From Brevundimonas intermedia (lineage in GTDB: Bacteria > Pseudomonadota > Alphaproteobacteria > Caulobacterales > Caulobacteraceae), in contig NZ_BSFD01000010.1 in NCBI RefSeq assembly GCF_027922165.1, positions 124,001 to 188,000 of the forward strand: a DNA stretch of 64,000 nt, written 5' to 3'. Below are positions 33,856-42,485 of the stretch, one piece after another; the stretch's first letter is position 1; each line of letters begins with the position of its first letter. The notes beneath the pieces were generated by a model, which saw only the letters and a program-made list of their open reading frames with translations, made no database searches and was not told the DNA's origin. The position numbers and the translations under genes were made by a program.

Positions 33856-34095
33856 ATGACAACCGTCACCTATCGCATCGTAGAGCACGACGGCGGCTGG
33901 GCCTATCAGTCGGACAGCGTCTATTCCGAGACCTTCTCCAGCCACGACGCCGCCAAGGCGGCTGCGGTCCGCGCGGCGCGGGAGCAGAAGGTTCCGGATA
34001 AGAACGCAGCCATCGAGTATCAAACCGCAGACGGTCGCTGGATCACCGAAACCGCCGACGGCCATGATCGGCCCGTCACTGACGTCGAAGGTTGA
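33856..34095 (+). CDS. DUF2188-like small protein
   Basis: 79 residues. VTYRIVEHDGGWAYQSDSVY followed by ETFSSHDAAKAAAVRAAREQ matches the small DUF2188 pattern (strand-GGW-strand then an Ala-rich helix). Cytoplasmic, role unknown. AGGAG is 9 bases before the ATG. Its stop region abuts the next gene, so the two may be cotranscribed. Confidence 0.85.
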   Translation: MTTVTYRIVEHDGGWAYQSDSVYSETFSSHDAAKAAAVRAAREQKVPDKNAAIEYQTADGRWITETADGHDRPVTDVEG

Positions 34096-34106
34096 GAACC
34101 ACGCGA

Positions 34107-34940
34107 GTGGTTTCACGTCGTTTCCTGATCGCTGCAGCCGCGCTTGTGCCGATGGCGGCCTGCGCGCCCGCGTTGCACGCCGGCTTGAGTTCCGAGCCGG
34201 TCACGGCCGACTCATCGCACCTGACGCTGACGACCTTCAACATCTGGCACAATATGGGCGACTGGCCCGCGCGGCGGCCTCTACTGATCGAAGCCTTGCG
34301 GGCCCAGAACGCAGACGTCATCGCGTTGCAGGAAGTCCTGGAAGACGCCAATACCGGGCTGGAGAACCAGGCTGAGATGCTGGCCCGAGAACTGGGCGGC
34401 TATAAGGTCGCCTTCGTCTCGACCGACCCGGAGGGCGCGCCGCGCCGTTACGGAAGCGCCTTGCTGACCCGGCTGCCCATACTGGCCCAGGACTCGGTTC
34501 GGCTGGAACCGCTGGATGATTACCGCACGGCGCTACGGGTGCGGGTGTCCGTTGCGGACCGACCGGTCGATGTCGTCGTCACCCACCTGGCGCACCAGCC
34601 GGAGGCGGGAGCCGTGCGCGCCCGCCAGATTTCGCACCTCTTGTCCTGGCTCCCGCAGGACGGCGTCCCTCTTGTCGTCATGGGCGACTTCAACGCGCCC
34701 CAAGAGGATCCGGGACTGGCGACCATGACCGGTCCTCGCTTCGTCAGCGCCCTGCCCCCCGGTTCGGCGGCGACCACCCTGAATCCCGCCAAGGGCCACG
34801 CCAGCCGCGTCATCGACCATATCTTCGTGGAGCCGGAGTTTTTCACCCCCACCGCCGCCCATGTCTTTGGCGACCAGCCCACGAACGGCGAATACCCGTC
34901 AGATCATTTCGGCGTCACCGCGACGGTTGCGCTTAACTGA
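34107..34940 (+). CDS. endonuclease/exonuclease/phosphatase-family lipoprotein
   Basis: 277 residues from GTG 34107; a TTG at 34092 overlapping the previous stop is possible. A signal sequence ends in lipobox MAAC (Cys about residue 19). The EEP fold is clear: TLTTFNIWHNMGDW, DVIALQEVLED, RRYGSALLTRLPI, THLAHQPEAGAVRARQ, VVMGDFNAPQED and the catalytic SRVIDHIFV with PSDHFGVTATV. A membrane-anchored phosphodiesterase or nuclease; the substrate is unknown. Confidence 0.88.
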   Translation: MVSRRFLIAAAALVPMAACAPALHAGLSSEPVTADSSHLTLTTFNIWHNMGDWPARRPLLIEALRAQNADVIALQEVLEDANTGLENQAEMLARELGGYKVAFVSTDPEGAPRRYGSALLTRLPILAQDSVRLEPLDDYRTALRVRVSVADRPVDVVVTHLAHQPEAGAVRARQISHLLSWLPQDGVPLVVMGDFNAPQEDPGLATMTGPRFVSALPPGSAATTLNPAKGHASRVIDHIFVEPEFFTPTAAHVFGDQPTNGEYPSDHFGVTATVALN

Positions 34941-35280
34941 AGGCCTGCGCATAGGCCTCTGGCTTGAATCCCACGAGGCGGCGGTCGCTCAGATCCAGCA
35001 CCGGCCGCTTGATCATAGACGGCTGGGCCAACATCAGGGCCATGGCCTTCTCACGATCCACGTTCGCCTTTTCCGCGTCGGCCAGTTTCTTAAACGTCGT
35101 GCCGGCGCGGTTCAGCACCGTCTCCCAGCCATGCTCGTCGACCCATCGCCCCAGAGCGCCAGCATCAACACCCGCCTTCTTGTAGTCATGGAAGACGTAG
35201 TCAACGCCCTGCTGCTCCAGCCAGACACGCGCCTTTTTGACGGTGTCGCAGTTGGGAATACCATAAAGAACGACAGCCAT
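34933..35280 (-). CDS. ArsC/Spx-like reductase
   Basis: 115 residues, thioredoxin fold. Opens VVLYGIPNCDTVKKARVWLE: a single Cys in NCDTVKKA as in the YffB/ArsC-related family rather than a CxxC pair, then YVFHDYKKAGVD and PSMIKRPVLDL. Often annotated as arsenate reductase-like, but no ars genes are nearby and the cellular role is unclear. Its 3' end overlaps the convergent EEP gene by 8 bases. Confidence 0.9.
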   Translation of the reverse strand: MAVVLYGIPNCDTVKKARVWLEQQGVDYVFHDYKKAGVDAGALGRWVDEHGWETVLNRAGTTFKKLADAEKANVDREKAMALMLAQPSMIKRPVLDLSDRRLVGFKPEAYAQAFS

Positions 35281-35400
35281 CGGAGATCCATGCTGAGGTG
35301 GAGATTTGGGCCGCCTAGATAATCATCCTGATCGGTCCTGAAAGACATTTTTCATCGGGAAAGGCCTAATTCGCGTCAGACGCTGACACACGGTTCGCAC

Positions 35401-37200
35401 ATGACGATCTCCGTCCCGACGGCTCGCCTTCGGGCCTTGATCCAGACACGGGCGGCGCGCTCCGCCCTGGCCGTGTTGGCGACGATGACGGCGATGGTTG
35501 CGGTCATGTTGCTGGTGGTCTGGGCCAATCTCTCCACGCTCAACTCGGCCGATCAGTCCGTCAGGCACACGGCGATGGTGGAACGCGCAGCGGCCAATCT
35601 GTTGACGGCGGCTCTTGATCAGGAAACGGGCGTCAGAGGCTATGTAGAGAGCGGCGGCGACGGAAATTTCCTACCGCCCTACATCAAAGGCCAGCAGAAA
35701 TTTTCTGACGAGCTCCAGACCTTGTCCCGGCTGACGCTCGGCAATCCCTCCCAGAAGGCTCAGCTCGACGGCGTGCGGACGGCGATGGAAACCTGGCGAG
35801 CGGTCTACGCTGAACCTCGACTGTCGAGCTTGAGCGACAAGGGCGCCGACCCCGTCCTGGCGATCGAGGGGCGAGCCGCGATGGACGAGCTTCGCCGCCG
35901 GCTAGAAGCCCTTCGGGCGCAAGAGGCCGCCATGACGCTTGAACGCGAAGGCGCGCGCAATCTCGCCTATGCGACCGCCCGGGTTACAATCGTCGCCGTG
36001 GGTCTGGCCGCGCTCGGCTTCGGCGCCGGCATGGGCCTTTGGGCTGTTCGCATCGCGGACCGACGTGAACGCGAGGTCCTTGCCTTCGCCAAGTCCAAGA
36101 CGCGAATGCTGGCCGTGGTCAGCCATGAAATTCGCACGCCGCTGAACGGCATGCTGGGCATGTTGCAGATAATGGCCGGCGAACCGATGGATCCAGCCCA
36201 GAAGCAGAGGCTGGAGGTCGCGCTGGAGTCGGGCGAAACCCTGACGTCCCTTCTCAACGATCTCCTGGACGCCTCTAAGATCGAGGCTGGGAGATTGGAA
36301 CTTGTGGAGGCGGACTTCGACCTGGCCCGGTTGCTGGATCGTATGAAGGCCGCTTTCGGCGAAGTCGCCCACAAGAAGGGCGTCGCTTTGCGGATTGAAG
36401 TGACACCGGACGCCGCCGGAGACTGGATCGGCGACAAGGTTCGAATTGGGCAAATCCTGGCCAATCTGATTTCCAACGCCGTGAAGTTCACTGATCGCGG
36501 CGAGGTCGTCGTGGCCGTCGCAGTCTCGACGGCAGGCGGGCTCCGGATGGATGTGCGCGACAGCGGCATCGGCATGGACGAGGCCGCACTCGGAAGACTG
36601 TTCGCCCCCTATGTGCAGGCCAGCGCCGAAACCTCGCACACCCATGGAGGGACAGGCCTCGGCCTATCCATTTCCCGCTCTCTGGCCCGGATGATGGGCG
36701 GCGACATCACCGTGGAGAGCACGCCCGGCCAAGGCTCCTGCTTCACGGTGGAACTGCCGCTCGAGCGCGGCATCGCCGCCGCCACCGAGGCGGAAAGCGC
36801 GCCCAGCCTGGCCGGACTTCGCGTGCTGGCGGCCGACGACAATGCGGTGAACCGCAAGGTGCTGGCCGCCATCCTGCCGAACCTCGGAATGGAGGTCACG
36901 GTTGTGGAGGATGGCGACCAGGCGGTCGCTGCATGGCGTGACGACTCCTACGACATGGTCCTGCTGGACCTTCGCATGCCGGTCTGCGACGGTTTCGAGG
37001 CCACTCGCAAGATCCGCGCGGAAGAGGTCGATGGACGCCGCACCCCGCTGATCCTGCTCTCCGGCGATGTTTCCGCATCAGTCCGCGAACAGGGCCGCGA
37101 AGCCGGCCTGGACGGATTCGTCGCCAAACCGCTGGACGTCCATATGTTGATCGAGGCGATGAGCGCCGCCCTGCCCCCTGCCCGCCCCCTGGCGGCCTGA
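35401..37200 (+). CDS. CHASE3 hybrid sensor histidine kinase
   Basis: 599 residues. Membrane helix 1 at about 25-42, a CHASE3-like periplasmic domain (about 45-190; QETGVRGYVESGGDGNFLPP is typical), and helix 2 at about 194-216. The kinase has H242 (SHEIRTPLNG), N-box ANLISNAVKF, G1 DSGIGM and G2 GGTGLGLSIS. A C-terminal receiver has D523 (LLDLRMP) and K576 (VAKPLD). It lacks an HPt domain, so phosphate may pass to a separate HPt protein such as the one at 61725. The gene ends exactly where the convergent TonB receptor gene ends. Confidence 0.95.
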   Translation: MTISVPTARLRALIQTRAARSALAVLATMTAMVAVMLLVVWANLSTLNSADQSVRHTAMVERAAANLLTAALDQETGVRGYVESGGDGNFLPPYIKGQQKFSDELQTLSRLTLGNPSQKAQLDGVRTAMETWRAVYAEPRLSSLSDKGADPVLAIEGRAAMDELRRRLEALRAQEAAMTLEREGARNLAYATARVTIVAVGLAALGFGAGMGLWAVRIADRREREVLAFAKSKTRMLAVVSHEIRTPLNGMLGMLQIMAGEPMDPAQKQRLEVALESGETLTSLLNDLLDASKIEAGRLELVEADFDLARLLDRMKAAFGEVAHKKGVALRIEVTPDAAGDWIGDKVRIGQILANLISNAVKFTDRGEVVVAVAVSTAGGLRMDVRDSGIGMDEAALGRLFAPYVQASAETSHTHGGTGLGLSISRSLARMMGGDITVESTPGQGSCFTVELPLERGIAAATEAESAPSLAGLRVLAADDNAVNRKVLAAILPNLGMEVTVVEDGDQAVAAWRDDSYDMVLLDLRMPVCDGFEATRKIRAEEVDGRRTPLILLSGDVSASVREQGREAGLDGFVAKPLDVHMLIEAMSAALPPARPLAA

Positions 37201-39819
37201 TCAGAAGCGCTTTGTGAGCCCCAGGCTGACCACTCGTCCGCGCGGATCGGCGACGACGGGATCATAGCCGAAGGCGAACTGCGCCAGAGGCGGCGCCTTG
37301 TCTGCCAGATTGACCACGCCCACAGCCAGCTCGAGATCGGCGCCGAGTGCACGGCTATACAGAAGGTCGATCGTCGTCTGGCTGGCGATCGTCGTATCCG
37401 TCACCCCGCTGCGGTCATTGTCATAGCCGGCGGTGTAGTGGACCAGGCCGGTCACGGAATGGACGCCGCCGCTCCACCCCAGCACAAACTCCCCGCGATT
37501 GCGCGGCAAGGAACGGCCGATGTTGTTCAGATTGGTCGAACCAACGCCGGACACTTCCGCCGCACTGTCATTCAAGCGGATGTCGTAACGATCCACATAG
37601 GTCCAGGTCGCGGAAGCCGTGGCCTGACCACCCCAAAGCGCATGACCATAGCGGGCCGAGACATCCATGCCCTGGGTCTCCACCGACGACGCATTGATGA
37701 AATAGAGCTGAACGAAGGTCAGGGCGCCGCTGGCCGAGCGCGTCAGGCGCGACTGAGCGTCCGTGCCCGTCAGGCCGGCGGCCGTGTCAGCCGCCGCCTG
37801 GTTGATGATCGCCTGGGCCGATTCCTTGACCACCTGATCGGTGTAGTCGAACCGCCAGGCGTCCAATCCCAACGCAAGGCCCTGAACAGGACGCCATTGA
37901 GCCCCGAAAGTCAGGCTCTCGGATTTTTCAGGCTTCAGGTCCGCGTCACCCGACGTCAAGGTGTTGACGAAGACAAAGGCGCCGCGATCAAATACCGACG
38001 GCTGAGAGGCTTGCGCCCCTGACTGCGCATAGACCGAAGGTGCGCGGAAGCCTTGCCCCCAGGACGCGCGCAGCGCGACGGTGTCGGTGACATCCCAACG
38101 CACGGCGGCCTTAGGACTGAATCGTCCTTCTCCGTCATAGGACTCGTACCGCCCGGCCAATTGCCCCTCGACCCGGTCGCCCAGGTGAACACGGCCTTCG
38201 GCATAGGCGGCCACGGTCTGCTGATCGCCGTCGAAGTCGGGCGAATAGCCCGCCGTCAGCAGATCGCCGGCGTTCACGAAGTCGCTCCAGTCATGACGAA
38301 AGGCGCTGCGCCGGTACTGGACGCCCAGCGCGACATCGACCGAGCCGCCGGACCAGGCGAACGCCTGGCCGCTGGTGGAAGCGTCTGCAGTCGTCAGGCT
38401 GGCGGAACCGCGCAGGCCCGTGGAGCCGATCAGACTGTCAATAAGCGCGTCACTGTTGGCCGTACCCGTCCCCAGATAGGCGCTTCCGAAGGGGTTGAAA
38501 TACTGGCAGACCCCGACCCCCGGCGTGCCGGTGGCGGCGTCGCAGCCCGCGCCGCCCAACCCGTTCAGCGCGTTCTGCAATGCGCTTCCGATCACATCGG
38601 GCTTGTCATAAGCGACGTGCTGACGGCTGGCGGTGGCGGCGATATTCCAGTCCCAACCATTGGCGAAAACGCCCTCCAGCCCCGCGGCCAGACGCCAGGT
38701 CTCATAGTCGAACTCCGCCGTCGACGCCCCGGCCTCCGCCCCAAGCAGCCGCCCTCGGAACAGCACGTCCTCGCCGAATGGATTGTCTGGATGAGAGGCC
38801 GGCACGGTCAATGATTGCGCCAGGATCGGCAGGGACGGCGTCTGTCTCGCGCGGGTCCAGGTCGACGACCAGGCGCCCTGCAGCGACAGGATCATGTCCC
38901 CGACCGGCCGACGATAGTCGGCGAACAGCTGGGTTCGCGTCTCTTCCGGCGTCAGGTCGAAAAAGTCGGAATAGTCGAGGCGGCAAAAAGTATCGCTCGC
39001 ACTGTTGCGATAGGCCGCGCCGAAGGCGGCGTTGTCACAGTCGGGATCCGGCGCATAGGCGTTGGCGCTCGGCCGATAATAGGATCCTGGCTGCCCATAA
39101 CTGGTCACGGCGGTCCAGGACGCGCGGTCGTAGCCTTCGGCCTGGGTGAAGTCGCGTTCGTCCGTGCTCAGGGCCGACCTGTGGAAATACGACGCCGCCA
39201 GGGTCAGGTCGCCGCCCAGAAGTCCGAACCCGCCGATGGCCTGGATCACGCTCTCTTCCGACCCGTCGGCGACCGCATATTTGGCGCTGACCTCAGGCCG
39301 GGCCACATCATGCCGCGTGATAAAATTGACGACTCCCGCAACGGCGTCGGAGCCATAGACGGCCGAGGCGCCGTCCTTGACGACCTCGACCCGCTGCAGA
39401 GCGATCATCGGCACGAGCGAGTTGATGTCGACAAAGGCGGCCCCGTCGGTGGCCACCACAGCGCTGGACGTCCAGCGCTGACCGTCGACCAGCACCAGGG
39501 TCGCGCCGAGGCCGAGATTGCGCAGGTTGAACTGGGCCGTGCCTGAACTCTGGGGTTGGTTCAGTTGGTCGACTTGGGCTTCCGAGCCCGAATTGGCGGT
39601 CACCAGTCGGACCAACTGCGAGGCGTCGGCGACGCCCGCCGCCGCAATAACGTCGCGGTCCACGGTTTCGACCGGCGCGATCCGGTCCCCGCCCGCGATC
39701 CGCGACCCGGTGACCACAATGTCGTCCACAGACGACCCGGCCACTTGCGCCTGCACTGCGCAGACGCTGGCCAGCCATGCGGCCGAAACCGTCGCCATCA
39801 GGATTGAACGCCGCATCAT
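37201..39819 (-). CDS. TonB-dependent outer-membrane receptor
   Basis: 872 residues. Signal peptide about residues 1-24, a plug domain ([10 protein letters not shown] as a TonB-box-like start; [40 protein letters not shown]) and a large 22-strand barrel that ends in LGLTKRF with the outer-membrane Phe. No FecA-type signalling extension. It is divergent from a MalK-like ATPase with a 12-bp palindrome between them, which suggests a sugar or oligosaccharide substrate; that is inferred. Its stop and the stop of the kinase gene are adjacent bases. Confidence 0.94.
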   Translation of the reverse strand: MMRRSILMATVSAAWLASVCAVQAQVAGSSVDDIVVTGSRIAGGDRIAPVETVDRDVIAAAGVADASQLVRLVTANSGSEAQVDQLNQPQSSGTAQFNLRNLGLGATLVLVDGQRWTSSAVVATDGAAFVDINSLVPMIALQRVEVVKDGASAVYGSDAVAGVVNFITRHDVARPEVSAKYAVADGSEESVIQAIGGFGLLGGDLTLAASYFHRSALSTDERDFTQAEGYDRASWTAVTSYGQPGSYYRPSANAYAPDPDCDNAAFGAAYRNSASDTFCRLDYSDFFDLTPEETRTQLFADYRRPVGDMILSLQGAWSSTWTRARQTPSLPILAQSLTVPASHPDNPFGEDVLFRGRLLGAEAGASTAEFDYETWRLAAGLEGVFANGWDWNIAATASRQHVAYDKPDVIGSALQNALNGLGGAGCDAATGTPGVGVCQYFNPFGSAYLGTGTANSDALIDSLIGSTGLRGSASLTTADASTSGQAFAWSGGSVDVALGVQYRRSAFRHDWSDFVNAGDLLTAGYSPDFDGDQQTVAAYAEGRVHLGDRVEGQLAGRYESYDGEGRFSPKAAVRWDVTDTVALRASWGQGFRAPSVYAQSGAQASQPSVFDRGAFVFVNTLTSGDADLKPEKSESLTFGAQWRPVQGLALGLDAWRFDYTDQVVKESAQAIINQAAADTAAGLTGTDAQSRLTRSASGALTFVQLYFINASSVETQGMDVSARYGHALWGGQATASATWTYVDRYDIRLNDSAAEVSGVGSTNLNNIGRSLPRNRGEFVLGWSGGVHSVTGLVHYTAGYDNDRSGVTDTTIASQTTIDLLYSRALGADLELAVGVVNLADKAPPLAQFAFGYDPVVADPRGRVVSLGLTKRF

Positions 39820-39865
39820 CGATATCTCCCGCGATTTGCCCGCGGGCTTCTAGCCATCGCCCACC

Positions 39866-39910
39866 ATTTGCGAAAGAGCAATTTTGCAGTTTTGCAAATT
39901 TCGCGAAATC
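39866..39910. promoter_or_regulatory. AT-rich promoter region with nested palindromes
   Basis: This AT-rich patch contains TTTGCAAA (39891-39898) and TTTCGCGAAA (39899-39908) as perfect palindromes and a related TTGCGAAA at 39868-39875. It lies 47-90 bases upstream of the receptor start. It is the most AT-rich part of the receptor/ATPase intergenic region and is a likely promoter or operator; the factor is unknown. Confidence 0.4.
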
Positions 39911-39957
39911 AAGCAGAACGGCTGGGATCGCGGCAAACGAGCCGTTGATCCCGCCAT

Positions 39958-39969
39958 GTAACCGGTTAC
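39958..39969. promoter_or_regulatory. 12-bp palindrome, candidate LacI-family operator
   Basis: GTAACCGGTTAC is a perfect 12-bp palindrome with a central CG, the usual form of LacI/GalR operators. It lies 38 bases before the ATPase start and 139 bases before the divergent receptor start. No LacI-family gene is in the window, so a distant regulator would be needed. Confidence 0.55.
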
Positions 39970-40007
39970 GGTGCGCGCAAAATCAAACAGCTCAGGGAAC
40001 AGGAAGC

Positions 40008-41107
<1,100 letters not shown>

Positions 41108-41111
<4 letters not shown>

Positions 41112-41464
41112 CCGCGCTTCTCGTCCCCGCCGATGAAGGCCCCGGCGATCCAGCTGACGACGCCGGTGACGATGGCTGCGCCGATCCCGGCCCACAGCCC
41201 GTCGACGGCGAAGCCGCCCAGGAAGACGGCGGTCAGGCCGATCATCGCCGCATTCACGACCAGCAGGAACAGACCCAAGGTGATCACCGTGATCGGGAAG
41301 GTCAGCACGACCATAATGGGCCGCACCACGGCGTTGATCAGTCCCAGAATAATGGCCGCCGCGACCAACGAACCCGTATTGGTGAAATCGACGCCCGGGA
41401 CGATCTGAGCGGAAAGCCACAGACCGAGCATGGTGACGGCGGCTTGAATGATAAAGCGGATCAT
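41108..41464 (-). CDS. phage-holin-family (superfamily IV) membrane protein
   Basis: 118 residues from ATG 41464 (AGGA five bases upstream). Four hydrophobic segments with [20 protein letters not shown] and [20 protein letters not shown], diagnostic of the YvlD/holin IV family found widely in chromosomes. Despite the name it is not evidence of a prophage. Role unknown. It is divergent from the HIT gene. Confidence 0.9.
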
Positions 41465-41579
41465 AAGGTCCTCGACAGCCTGTGAAGCGTCACCATAACG
41501 CCGGATATCCAGGAAGGCTCCCCCTCGCCGTCCCACGCTGCTAACCAGTGCAAGGATCAAGACCAGACGGAGAACAGCC

Positions 41580-42017
41580 ATGAGCCTTCACGGCGCCTAT
41601 GACCCCGACAATATCTTCGCCAAGATCCTGCGCGGCGAGATTCCCTCGGTGAAGGTGTGGGAGGACGACCAGGTCCTGGCCTTCATGGACGTCTTTCCCC
41701 AGTCGGAGGGCCATGTCCTGATCATCCCCAAACAATCCCAGGCCCGGACCCTGCTCGAGATCGAGCCTGACGTCCTGTCCCGTCTGACCGCCGCTCTGCA
41801 ACGCACGGCCAAGGCCGTCGAGAAGGCCCTGAAGCCCGACGGGATCTCGGTCATGCAGTTCAACGGCGAAGCGGGCGGTCAGACTGTCTTCCATTTGCAC
41901 TTCCACATCATCCCCCGCTGGGCCGATCGCCCGATGAAGGGACATGGGCACGCGCCGATGGCTGAGGCCGCCGCCTTGCAGCCCCTGGCCCAACGGATCG
42001 CGGCGGCGATGGACTGA
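41580..42017 (+). CDS. HIT-family (histidine triad) protein
   Basis: 145 residues. The HIT motif HLHFHIIPRW (about 107-116) follows the family N-terminus NIFAKILRGEIPSVKVWEDD and AFMDVFPQSEGHVLIIPK. HIT proteins hydrolyse adenosine 5'-monophosphoramidate-like substrates. AGAACAGCC precedes the ATG. The gene is 68 bases upstream of tRNA-Thr. Confidence 0.95.
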   Translation: MSLHGAYDPDNIFAKILRGEIPSVKVWEDDQVLAFMDVFPQSEGHVLIIPKQSQARTLLEIEPDVLSRLTAALQRTAKAVEKALKPDGISVMQFNGEAGGQTVFHLHFHIIPRWADRPMKGHGHAPMAEAAALQPLAQRIAAAMD

Positions 42018-42035
42018 ATTCCCGTCGGCGCCATC

Positions 42036-42064
42036 TTGCACCCGGTACGATCCATACGCATAAG
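42036..42064 (+). promoter_or_regulatory. promoter of tRNA-Thr
   Basis: TTGCAC (42036-42041) and CATAAG (42059-42064) are separated by exactly 17 bases. The expected transcription start at about 42071 lies 15 bases before the mature tRNA. Confidence 0.5.
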
Positions 42065-42085
42065 GCCTGCGATCGCTTTGAAGGC

Positions 42086-42161
42086 GCCGGTTTAGCTCAG
42101 TTGGTAGAGCGCCAGTTTTGTAAACTGGATGTCGCGGGTTCGATTCCTGCAACCGGCACCA
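42086..42161 (+). tRNA. tRNA-Thr (anticodon TGT)
   Basis: 76 bases with encoded CCA. Acceptor stem GCCGGTT (42086-42092) pairs with AACCGGC (42151-42157); D-arm GCTCAGTTGGTAGAGC; anticodon stem CCAGT/ACTGG with loop TTTGTAA, placing TGT at 42119-42121; T-arm GCGGGTTCGATTCCTGC. It reads ACA threonine codons. Confidence 0.98.
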
Positions 42162-42485
42162 TTTCCGATCCAGCCTCGCGACCGAGCGAGGTCGGCTGTC
42201 TCGCAGCTAGAAGCTTGAGCGATCGGAGATATCCGCGAAGTCGAGCCTAGCGACTTTCTGACACATCTATCGGCGCTCCCGCTGCCGAACAATTCGGCGC
42301 GCCACTGAGTAGTCCGCAAGGGCATTTTCGGCGGGTCGTCCCGACGGCGACCGCGCTCAGCTGTACATGCTCCTCGGCCGCCTCATACCGCATATGAAAA
42401 TTATTTTATTGACAGAACGAACCAACAGCCGCTTTCTGGACCTCAAGAGGCCGCTAACAGGCCCGAGTGCTCAGGGAGACGCGCG
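42162..42485 (+). promoter_or_regulatory. intergenic region upstream of the galactan operon
   Basis: No gene is seen in these 324 bases. A CCTCGC/GCGAGG hairpin (42174-42191) follows the tRNA without a T-run. A perfect AAGTCG/CGACTT inverted repeat with a 7-base spacer occurs at 42238-42256. An AT-rich patch at 42395-42410 leads into TTGACA (42409-42414), a likely -35 element, though no good -10 is visible 16-18 bases later. The region should hold the promoter of the GH2-receptor-GH53 operon. Confidence 0.4.

Noticed and set aside
34933..35280. Arsenic resistance operon from the ArsC-like gene
   Set aside because: There is no arsR, arsB or acr3 nearby, and the single-Cys motif fits the Spx/YffB-like branch.
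41541..42325. Minus-strand reading frames across the tRNA-Thr gene
   Set aside because: They translate antisense tRNA sequence (the familiar RNRTRDIQFTKLALYQLS-type artefact) and overlap the HIT gene; the tRNA explains the sequence.
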